This document shows, in pieces, positions 1 through 8,101 of a stretch of 64,000 bases of DNA (positions within the stretch are counted from its first letter, which is position 1; every line of letters starts with the position of its first letter). A program made the position numbers and the translations under genes. Where the stretch lies: the NCBI RefSeq assembly GCF_026627925.1, contig NZ_JAPNLE010000009.1, forward strand, positions 3,596,001 to 3,660,000, read 5' to 3'. The stretch comes from Cupriavidus sp. D39 (GTDB lineage Bacteria > Pseudomonadota > Gammaproteobacteria > Burkholderiales > Burkholderiaceae). Under the pieces are notes generated by a model that saw only the letters and a list, made by a program, of their open reading frames with translations, searched no databases and was not told where the DNA came from.

Positions 1-1
1 C

Positions 2-2434
2 GTGACCTACAACGTCTACGCCGACTACACGGACAAGGCCGGCGCGCGCGCCTGGGCGCTTGACCTGCTGCCTTTCCTGGTTGCCGAGGAGGACTGGCAG
101 AAAATCGAGCGCGGCGTGGCGCAGCGCGCGGAGCTGGCCAACGCCATGGTGGCCGACATCTACGGGCCGCAGACCTTGCTGTCCAAGGGTTTGCTGCCGG
201 CCGGCCTGGTCTTTGGCCATCCCGGCTACCTGCGCCCGCTCAAGGGCTACCAGCCGCCGGGCGGCAACTTCCTGCATATCGTGGCGGTGGACCTGGCGCA
301 TACCGTGGAGGGCGGCTGGACGGTGATGGCCCACCGCACGGAGACGCCTTCCGGGATGGGCTACGCGCTGGAGAACCGCCTCATCATCTCCAGCCTGTTC
401 GCCGACGCCTTTCGCGAGCTGCGCGTGCGGCGCCTGCCCGCCGCATTCTCGCAACTGGTGGCCACGCTGGCGCAGCAGCCCGCGGCGCAGCCACCCGCGC
501 CGGAATCCGCGGTCAACGCCGCCGCCACGGTCAGCAAGCACATCGTGCTGCTCACCCCGGGGCCCTATAACGAAACCTATTTCGAGCACACCTTCCTGGC
601 CCGCTACCTCGGCATCACGCTGGTCGAGGGCAAGGACCTGACGGTGCGCAACGACGTGGTCTACCTGAAGACGCTGGCCGGGCTGGAGCGCGTCGACGTG
701 GTGCTGCGCCGTCTCGACGATTCTTATTGCGACCCGGTCGAGCTGCGCCAGGATTCCACGCTCGGCGTGCCCGGGCTGTTGCAGGCGATGCGCGCGGGCA
801 ATGTGCTGGTCTCCAACGCGCCCGGATCCGGCTTCCTGGAGACGCCGGCCATCCACGGCTTCCTGCCGGCCATTTCCCGCGCGTTGCTGGGCGAGGAGTT
901 GTTGCTGCCGGGCGTGCCCAGCTGGTGGTGCGGCGAGGCCACGGCGCGCGAGGAGGCACTCGGGGAATTCACCGAAGCCTTCCTGATGCCAACCTACCCG
1001 CGCGGCATGGCGCAGCCGTTGGGAAGGCCCGCGCCTGGGCATGGAGCGCGGCCTGCAGCGCCTGGCGGGCTGGCGCGAGCGCATCGAGCAGGTGCCGGAT
1101 CTGTTCACCATCCAGGCCGACCTGCCGCTGTCGCACGCACCGCGCTGGGAAGGGCCGCATATCGGCTCGCGCGCCGCCATGCTGCGGGTCTATGCCATTG
1201 CCGACGGACGGGGTGGCTGGCAGGTGATGCCCGGCGGCTTTACCCGGCTCGCGGGGAAGGCCAGCCGGCCGTATCGATGCAGCTCGGCGGCTCCAGCACT
1301 GACACCTGGGTGTTGTCGAGCCAGCCGGCGCAGCCGGGAGGCGCGCCGCTGCAGTTCCCCATGGCCGGCGCGGCGCCCGGTCCGGCGGCCAAGCCGCTGG
1401 CGGTATCCAGCCGTGCCGCCGAGAACCTGTTCTGGGCCGGCCGCTACGCCGAGCGCGCGGAAAACAACGTACGCCTGTGCCGCCTGGTGCTGGGTTCGAT
1501 CGAAAGCAGCGACGACCGCGACGACAGCGCGCTCGACGTGATCGGTGAACTGGTGCGCGCCTGCGGCCTGTTGCCGACCGGCGCCCCGCAGCCGCGCGCT
1601 TCGCTGCGCGTGTTCGAGCGCAGCCTGGTGTCCGCGCTGGCGGAGAGCGCCGGCTGGACCAGCGTGGGCCAGAACCTGGCCAGCCACGTGCACGCCGCCA
1701 CCGAGATCCGCAACCGGCTGTCCAACGATCACTGGCGCACCATCCTCGCCGCGCGCAACGATTTTGGCGACGCCATGGAGGCGGCCTGCGCGGGTAGCCC
1801 TGGCGGCGCCGGCAGCGACGCGGGCAACTACGACCGCCCGCGCGTGCTGGCGGCGCTGGATCGCCTGTCCATGCAGCTCGCCGCCATCAGCGGCGCGCAG
1901 GGCGACCGCATGACCCGCGACGAAGCCTGGCGCCTGCTGTTCATCGGCCGCCATATCGAGCGCGTGGCCACGCTCTCGACCTTCCTGCAGGTGTTTGCGC
2001 ACAACGGCGCGCTGCTGCACCGGACCTGTTTCGATCTGCTGCTGCACCTGTTCGACAGCACGCTGACCTTCCGCGCGCTGTACCCGGGCCGCTCCGATGT
2101 GCCCGCGCTGGTCGACCAACTGGTGATCGAGCCCACCAACCCGCGCGGGCTCTACGGCTTGCTGGCGCGGCTGCGCGTCAAGCTCGGCCAGATCTCGCCG
2201 CCGGCCAGCCCGGCCGGCACCGGGCGCGTGCCGCTGCCGCAATGGCTGCCCACCGTGGAGACGCTGCCCGGCTGGGAAGCACTCTGCCAGCGCGGCGCCG
2301 ACGGGAAATACACCAATCTGGTGCAACTGTGCGAGCAACTGACTGACATGGTGGTGCAGCTCTCGGACGAAATCAGTGCGCGCTACTTCAGCCATGCCGG
2401 CATGGCCGGCACCCGCGTCGGGGCGCAACCATGA
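2..2434 (+). CDS. Circularly permuted ATP-grasp / alpha-E fusion protein (5' partial, two indels)
   Basis: The N-terminal half matches the circularly permuted type 2 ATP-grasp family (COG2308). The C-terminal half, from about base 1390, matches the alpha-E family (COG2307; AENLFWAGRYAERAENN). These proteins accompany transglutaminase-like proteases and are thought to act in peptide or amide-ligase chemistry, but the substrate is unknown. The true start lies before the window. Between about 1022 and 1255 the reading frame moves by one base and then returns: an extra G in the GGG run at 1021-1023, and a missing G in the run at 1253-1256. Read through in the other frame, that stretch gives family-like sequence (GMERGLQRLAGWRERI), so the pair looks like sequencing errors. 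The stop overlaps the next start (ATGA). Confidence 0.8.
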   Translation: MTYNVYADYTDKAGARAWALDLLPFLVAEEDWQKIERGVAQRAELANAMVADIYGPQTLLSKGLLPAGLVFGHPGYLRPLKGYQPPGGNFLHIVAVDLAHTVEGGWTVMAHRTETPSGMGYALENRLIISSLFADAFRELRVRRLPAAFSQLVATLAQQPAAQPPAPESAVNAAATVSKHIVLLTPGPYNETYFEHTFLARYLGITLVEGKDLTVRNDVVYLKTLAGLERVDVVLRRLDDSYCDPVELRQDSTLGVPGLLQAMRAGNVLVSNAPGSGFLETPAIHGFLPAISRALLGEELLLPGVPSWWCGEATAREEALGEFTEAFLMPTYPRGMAQPLGRPAPGHGARPAAPGGLARAHRAGAGSVHHPGRPAAVARTALGRAAYRLARRHAAGLCHCRRTGWLAGDARRLYPARGEGQPAVSMQLGGSSTDTWVLSSQPAQPGGAPLQFPMAGAAPGPAAKPLAVSSRAAENLFWAGRYAERAENNVRLCRLVLGSIESSDDRDDSALDVIGELVRACGLLPTGAPQPRASLRVFERSLVSALAESAGWTSVGQNLASHVHAATEIRNRLSNDHWRTILAARNDFGDAMEAACAGSPGGAGSDAGNYDRPRVLAALDRLSMQLAAISGAQGDRMTRDEAWRLLFIGRHIERVATLSTFLQVFAHNGALLHRTCFDLLLHLFDSTLTFRALYPGRSDVPALVDQLVIEPTNPRGLYGLLARLRVKLGQISPPASPAGTGRVPLPQWLPTVETLPGWEALCQRGADGKYTNLVQLCEQLTDMVVQLSDEISARYFSHAGMAGTRVGAQP

Positions 2435-3392
2435 ATGCGACGCTGAACGACACCATGAACGCGACGATGCGCCAGGCTGAGGAAGTTGCCGTGCCCGCGC
2501 CAGGACGCGCCGCCTCCGTGCTGACGATCCATCACAAAACCATCTACGACTACTCCTCCCCGGTGGAAAACGCCCAGCAGCGCGCCGTGGTGTTCCCGGT
2601 CAGCTGCCCGTGGCAGGCCGTGCACGCGCACAGCACGCAGATCGAGCCGCCGCCGTCGCACCAGCATGCGGACGTCGACGCCTTCGGCAACCACGTGCTG
2701 TACTTCACCATCGACGTGCCGCACGACTACATGCAGCTCGCCTGCGAGAGCACGGTCAGCCTGACGCCGCGCTGGGCCGCGCTCGACCCCGCCGCCAGCA
2801 TGCCGTGGGAAGCGGCCGTCGCCGCGCTGCGTTTTCGCGCCGGCCAGCCCTTCCTGCCGGAAAGCGAGTTCTGCTTCGCCTCGCCCAACGTGGCGCTGCA
2901 TCCCGACCTCAAGGCCTACGCGCTCGCCAGCTTCGCGCCCGGCGTGCCGGTGGTGGCCGGCGCCATCGACCTGATGCACCGCGTCCACGCCGACTTCGAA
3001 TACCAGACCACCGCCACCGAAGTCGACACCCCGGCGCTGCAAGCCTTCGGCCTGCGCAGCGGCGTGTGCCAGGATTTCGCCCAGGTCATGATCGGCTGCC
3101 TGCGCTCGCTCGGCCTCGCCGCGCGCTACGTCAGCGGCTACCTGTGCACCAAGCCGCCGCCCGGCCAGCCCAGGCTGATCGGCGCCGACGCCTCCACGCC
3201 TGGCTGTCGGTGTACTGCCCAATGGCCGGCTGGGTCGACCTCGATCCCACCAACGACGTGCTGGCCGACACCAGCCACGTCACGCTGGCGTTCGGGCGCG
3301 ACTACAGCGATGTCTCGCTGCTGCGCGGCGTCATCGTGGGCGGCGGCGCGCACGATGTGGAAGTGGAGGTCAGCGTGCTGCCGGTCGGGTAG
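2431..3392 (+). CDS. Transglutaminase-like cysteine protease family protein (one frameshift)
   Basis: The protein has an N-terminal bacterial transglutaminase-like beta domain (LTIHHKTIYDYSSPVENAQQ) and then the transglutaminase core. The catalytic Cys is in RSGVCQDFAQVM, the His in SHAWLSVY and the Asp in GWVDLDPTND. The frame breaks near 3194, where one C appears to be missing from a CCC run; restoring it rebuilds the His motif exactly. It is therefore annotated to the stop at 3392 of the second frame. It overlaps the upstream ATP-grasp/alpha-E gene by ATGA and is followed by a second alpha-E gene, the standard partner set of COG1305 proteins. The reaction in the cell is unknown. Confidence 0.85.
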
Positions 3393-3469
3393 GCACTGCG
3401 CCGCGGTCAGCGCCTGGCAAGCCAATTGCTTGTCAGTGGCCTGGGTTTGCCGAGAAAAGGGGAATCATC

Positions 3470-4495
3470 ATGCTAAGCCGCACCGCCGACCACCTGTTCT
3501 GGATGGCCCGCTACACCGAGCGCGCGGAGAACACCGCCCGCATGCTCGACGTCAACTACCAGGCCTCGATGCTGCCGCAATCGCCCGAGGTGGCGCAGCA
3601 GGGCTGGCTGGCGATGCTCGACGTGACGGAGCTCACGCCGGTATTCGCCGCGCATCACGGCGCGGTGGTGCACGAGGAAGTGATCGACTTCATGGTGCGC
3701 GACCTGAGCCACCCGGCGTCGATCATGTCCTGCCTGCGCGCCGCCCGCGAAAACGCCCGCGCCGTGCGCGGCGCACTCACCACGCCGCTGTGGGAAACCA
3801 TCAACACCACCTGGCTCGATGTCCAGCAGATGGTCGTCGATGGCATCCTGCGCCACGATCCGGCGCGGTTCTTCGAGTGGGTCAAGTTCCGCTCCCACCT
3901 TACGCGTGGTGTGGAAGCCGGCACCATGCTCAAGGACGAAGCCTATTGCTTCATGCGGCTAGGCACCTTCCTGGAACGCGCCGACAACACCGCACGCATT
4001 CTCGACGTCAAGTTCCAGGCTACCGACCTTAGCCAGCAGCAAGACGACTTCTACCAGTGGGCCGCGGTACTGCGCTCCGTGTCGGGGCTGGAGATGTACC
4101 GCAAGGTCTATCGCTCGGTGGTCACGCCGGAGCGCGTGGCCGAGTTGCTGATCGTGCATCCGGATATGCCGCGCTCGCTCGCCGCCAGTTTGCGGGAGGT
4201 GATTTCGTTGCTGGCGCAGGTGAGGAATGCGCGGTCAGTGGAGACGGAGCGGCGTGCCGGCAAGCTGCATGCCGAGCTGAAATTCACTCGGATCGAGGAT
4301 ATTTTTTCGGTTGGGATTCATGGGTGGCTTAGCGATTTTCTGCGGAGGATCCATGAGCTTGGGGGTGGGGTTAGTCGGGATTTTTTGATGAAGGGGGGTA
4401 GGGGGAGGGGCGGGTTGCAAGATCAGCTGCAACTGCAACTGCAACTGCAACTGCAACTGCAACTGCAAAATCAGCTTCAACTTCAACTTACTTAA
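3470..4495 (+). CDS. Alpha-E domain protein with repeat-derived Gln-Leu tail
   Basis: This is a stand-alone alpha-E (COG2307, formerly DUF403) protein starting LSRTADHLFWMARYTERAEN, a signature close to the one in the first gene's C-terminal half. The family part ends near residue 305 (HELGGGVSRDFLMKG). The last ~20 residues are alternating Gln-Leu. They come from a (CTGCAA)n hexanucleotide run that begins the intergenic repeat at about 4424, so the natural stop has probably been replaced by the repeat. It is the third gene of the operon with the ATP-grasp/alpha-E and transglutaminase genes. Start ATG 3470 follows AAAAGGGGAATC. Confidence 0.85.
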   Translation: MLSRTADHLFWMARYTERAENTARMLDVNYQASMLPQSPEVAQQGWLAMLDVTELTPVFAAHHGAVVHEEVIDFMVRDLSHPASIMSCLRAARENARAVRGALTTPLWETINTTWLDVQQMVVDGILRHDPARFFEWVKFRSHLTRGVEAGTMLKDEAYCFMRLGTFLERADNTARILDVKFQATDLSQQQDDFYQWAAVLRSVSGLEMYRKVYRSVVTPERVAELLIVHPDMPRSLAASLREVISLLAQVRNARSVETERRAGKLHAELKFTRIEDIFSVGIHGWLSDFLRRIHELGGGVSRDFLMKGGRGRGGLQDQLQLQLQLQLQLQLQNQLQLQLT

Positions 4496-5074
4496 CGTCA
4501 AAGTCAAAGGCAGTTTCACCTCCCCTGCGGGGAGGCGACCTACTTTCTTGTCTCGCCAAGAAAGTAGGCAAAGAAGGCGACCCGGATGGGGCGAAAGACT
4601 CCTCGTCGGCAGGCAAAAAGAGCGGCCGGTGGCCAAACTCACATCGCCTTAAGGCGATGCTCGGACATGGCCCCCTCTTTTCCGCTCTTTTTGCCTGCCG
4701 ACGAGGCGCCCCATAACGGGAGATGAAAACCTACACGGCTCGCTTCGCATCGCGCATGGGTGATTGCCGCCTGGGGGCGGTAATCACGGCTACACCGCAT
4801 GGTGATTTGAGGACATCGCTCTCCCACTGGTTCGGCCGTGTTTCCCGCCCGAGGGGCGGGAAACACCCATGGCGATGCGAAGCGAGCCGTGGAGGTGTGC
4901 CAAGGCCGTATGGGGCGCCTCGGGATTTCACGAAAAGAGCGGAAAAGAGGGACCCATGTTTGAGTATCGCCTTAAGGCGATGCGAGTTTGGGTCCCGGCC
5001 GCTCTTTTCGTGAAATCCCGAGGGGTGTCGCCCCATCCGGCGCGCCTTTTTTGCCTACTTTTTTGGCAAGCGGC
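4424..5074 (+). repeat. Palindromic intergenic repeat, copy A, left part
   Basis: This non-coding stretch begins with (CTGCAA)n. It contains several nested inverted repeats: a hairpin pairing about 4590-4611 with 4687-4710, the multi-branched core at 4731-4895, and a hairpin that starts at CCTCGGGATTTCACG (about 4918) and closes just before 5032. It stops in the middle of a CCTACTTTTTTG/CAAAAAAGTAGG hairpin where a group II intron begins. The missing right end lies at 12549-12666, beyond the mobile elements. A second copy is at 46155-46740 and lacks the first hairpin. The many short open frames here are not credible genes. Confidence 0.8.
4731..4895 (+). ncRNA. Candidate structured RNA/DNA element inside repeat copy A
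   Basis: An outer stem of about 25 pairs joins 4731-4753 with 4872-4895. Inside it are a hairpin GTGATTGCCGCC/GGCGGTAATCAC, a short CACC/GGTG pair and a 13-bp hairpin at 4838-4866 (GTGTTTCCCGCCC). In the second copy (46291-46469) the outer stem differs at several positions. Two of these are compensatory (T-A to G-C and C-G to G-C), which argues that the pairing is kept by selection. Whether it acts as RNA or DNA is not known, and no known RNA family was recognised. Confidence 0.45.
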
Positions 5075-6144
5075 GTGTGTCAAGGTAGTTGTCGGTGTGC
5101 CAAGAAGGAAAGCGACAGTACGTCGTCGTACATGCTGTATCTGTGATGAGGGTAGGCCCCTCGGTTTCGCCGATCAGGCGGTGATACCAAACCACCCTGA
5201 GCTGCAGCCGTTAAGAGCGGTTGTGGTGAGCGTCAAGGGAAAAGGCGGGATGAATCTCGTCAGGTAGGCAAGGAGGAGGCGAACGCAAGTGAACCATCGA
5301 AGAAGTGTCGAGAATTGCAATGATGTCAAAACCGAGGGCTCGACAACACCTCGGGATAAGTCAGACGGCAACCTGGAGGTGGGTCTGACGGCATCCGGCA
5401 TAGAGATGGCGCGACCTTCCTGCAGGCATGGATACGGAACTTGGGAACCTGTCGTCTCGATGCTAAGGGAGAAACTCAAGCGGAGAACCCGTGAGAGTCA
5501 GAGTACCAATGCGAGGCACAGGGGCGGAGTCATGCGTAGTAGCGGTGAAAGGGTTGTAATGACCTCTGGAGCGAAGGCATGACCTTGTCCGGCAGAGACC
5601 ATAGAACAACCGCGATGCGGGAGGATTCCAGGGTCGACGCCAAGTCGTTCGAGATACCCAAGCGGTTGATTTGGGAAGCCTGGAAGCGTGTGGCCGCCAA
5701 TCAAGGCGGGCCGGGCGTGGACAGCGAAAGTATTGAAATCTTCCGAAATCGTTTGGCAAGGAATCTATACGCCCTGTGGAATCGAATGAGTTCGGGGAGT
5801 TATTTTCCCCAGCCGGTCAAAGAGGTGCTGATTCCGAAGGGGAGCGGGTTTCGTCCTCTCGGGATACCGACCATCACTGACCGAGTGGCGCAGATGGCGG
5901 TCAAGTTAATGGTGGAGCCGAGAATCGATGCGATATTCCATGCATCATCGTTCGGTTATCGGCCGAACAAATCGGCGAAGCAAGCTGTGGCGCAAGCGAG
6001 AAGGAACTGTTGGCGCTACGATTGGGTAGTCGATATTGACTTGAAATCCTTCTTTGACACCATCGACCACGAGCTTCTCAGGCGTGCGGTAGAAAAGCAT
6101 GTCACGGAGCCATGGGTACGACTCTACATTAGACGCTGGCTAGA

Positions 6145-8100
6145 CCGAAGTTTGACTCGGAGAGCAAGCTAACCTGTTGAAGCGCCGAGAGATTTTCAAG
6201 CGGCAGGGGTTGGCTACTGGGAACAGCCGGGGTCGATGCCGAGCAGCGCAAAGGCTTTGCGCTGCAACGGCGTGGGACGGGTCGTGATGACGATCTTGGT
6301 CTGTGGGTTGACCGAGGTCGAGGTGATGTTATAGGTCAACGTGGCGAGGTCCTGCAGCAGCGTCTGCAGGCTATGCACGGGCAAGTCGTCGTCGGTCCGG
6401 TGGCGCGCGGCTTTGACGTCGGCCGCCTCCGAGCGCGGCGTTGGCATGACCGGATTGGCACGCTGATCACGCAGCGTTGCCAGGTCCTCATCGTCATGGA
6501 GCAGCGGCTTAAGCGCTTGGCGCAGATGCCACTCGACGTAGTAGGCCAGCATGCATAGAAACACGTGCGCGCGCACGCGCGACTCGCTGAAGTGATAGAT
6601 CGGACGCACCTGCAGATCGACCGTCTTCATCGAGCGGAAGGCGCGCTCGACCTGTGCCAGGCTCTTGTAGGCCAGGACCGTCTGGGTGTCGGATAGCCGT
6701 TCACTCGGCACATTGGTCCGCAGTACGTAGAGTCCATCGAGAGCCGTCTCGGCATCGATTTGCTCTTGCTTGCGGGTGAACGTAAAGCTCGTCTCGGTGA
6801 TGACCAGCTCAAAGTGCTTGGCCATCCGATAGCGCTCGATCACACGACCCACGCGCAAGCCAATCTTGTCTTGGCCGCGCAGGCGATTGCGGGTGCGCTC
6901 GGTGGCCTGCGCGATCGCGGCCAGCTCCACTTCGGTGGCCGCCAGCAGCTCGGCGCGCTTTCTGGCGCGCTCCTCGGCCAACGCCGGGTTGCGGCAGACC
7001 AGCAGCCGCTCGCCCGGATAGCGCGCGCTGTCCAATGCGATCAGGCCGCGCTCGTCGAACAGCGAGGGCTGCCAAGGGCCGCGCTCCTCGATCAACTCGG
7101 CGATCTGCGGCGAGCGCAGCGCGGTGATCCAGCTCATGCCGGCCGGGCGCAGCACCTGCTCGATTCGCGCTGCGGTAATCATGCCGCGATCGCCCACCCA
7201 CACCACCTGAGACAGGCCAAAGCGCTCCTTGAGCTTGCTAATCTGCGCCGCTAGCGTGGCCGGATCGGCGGTGTTGCCGGCAAACACCTCGACCGCCACC
7301 GGACACCCGTCGGCGGCGCACAGCAAGCCAAACACGATCTGCGGGTCATCGCGCTTGCCGTCGCGCGAATAGCCGTAGCGGGCAAGCGCGCAGTGCCGGC
7401 CGGTGACCCATGTCGAGGTGAGGTCATAGAGCACCAGCACGCCGTCACTCAGATGCTGGCGGGCGAGGCTGCGTTCAATGCGCGGCTGCGCTTCGCCGAG
7501 CCAGTCCAGCGCGGCGTAGAGCCGCTCGACCTCGAACGCGCCAAGTCCCAGCACCTGCGACAGCGAATGGGTTGCACACTCCGGCTGCAACATGCGCCAG
7601 GTGGCGAGCTTGGAGCCCGGCGCCAACACGCGCGCCACCACCAAGGCCAGCACCAGTGAGCGCACCGGGGCGGGTGCCGGGTCAAGCAGCTTGGCCAGGC
7701 CGCAGCGCCGGGCGATGCCCAGCACGGCGGCCACATGGCCATGCGGCAGCGACCGCTCGATGCTCATCAGCGCCTGGGTTGACGCAACGGCGATGCCGCC
7801 CTTGAGCAAGATGCGCAAGTGTTCGATGAGTTGCGGATCCCAGTGCGACAGATTGGCGAGGGTGCGTTTGACGACCTTGCCGCCCTCACGATAGCCCTCA
7901 CGCAGAAGGATCGCGGGCGGGGATTTGCGATTGGGGACGGTCTCGATATACATGGGCTAAAGCATAGCCAACGAGGCCTCCAATTCAAGGTAAATCTCAC
8001 CAAACATTGAACGATTTACATGGGAACAAATAGGACGCAAAAAATGGCGCAAAGGCGCGTCATCTCTTGCTTAGCTGCGTTTCAGGCCCTCAAACTTCGG
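6145..8100 (-). mobile_element. IS1634-like insertion sequence (1956 bp)
   Basis: The ends are defined by inverted repeats: CCGAAGTTTGA at 6145-6155, and its reverse complement ending at 8100. The 6-bp target duplication GCTAGA is seen directly at 6139-6144 and 8101-8106. It carries one transposase gene on the minus strand. It sits within the intron RT gene, between the codons for YIRRWL and SPVQKQ. Confidence 0.9.
6214..7953 (-). CDS. IS1634-family transposase
   Basis: This 579-residue DDE transposase is of the IS1634 group of IS4-like elements. It starts MYIETVPNRKSPPAILLREG. Candidate acidic residues lie in VLYDLTSTWVTG, VVWVGDRGMI and SLAQVERAFRSMKTVDLQV, the last being the family's YREK-like region. 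It is intact at full family length and fills nearly the whole element. It would catalyse cut-and-paste transposition of the 1956-bp element. Confidence 0.9.
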   Translation of the reverse strand: MYIETVPNRKSPPAILLREGYREGGKVVKRTLANLSHWDPQLIEHLRILLKGGIAVASTQALMSIERSLPHGHVAAVLGIARRCGLAKLLDPAPAPVRSLVLALVVARVLAPGSKLATWRMLQPECATHSLSQVLGLGAFEVERLYAALDWLGEAQPRIERSLARQHLSDGVLVLYDLTSTWVTGRHCALARYGYSRDGKRDDPQIVFGLLCAADGCPVAVEVFAGNTADPATLAAQISKLKERFGLSQVVWVGDRGMITAARIEQVLRPAGMSWITALRSPQIAELIEERGPWQPSLFDERGLIALDSARYPGERLLVCRNPALAEERARKRAELLAATEVELAAIAQATERTRNRLRGQDKIGLRVGRVIERYRMAKHFELVITETSFTFTRKQEQIDAETALDGLYVLRTNVPSERLSDTQTVLAYKSLAQVERAFRSMKTVDLQVRPIYHFSESRVRAHVFLCMLAYYVEWHLRQALKPLLHDDEDLATLRDQRANPVMPTPRSEAADVKAARHRTDDDLPVHSLQTLLQDLATLTYNITSTSVNPQTKIVITTRPTPLQRKAFALLGIDPGCSQ

Positions 8101-8101
8101 G

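Noticed and set aside
4235..5582. Several 60-140 residue open frames on both strands in repeat copy A and the intron 5' region
   Set aside because: They fall within palindromic repeats or ribozyme domains and have mirrored translations on the two strands.
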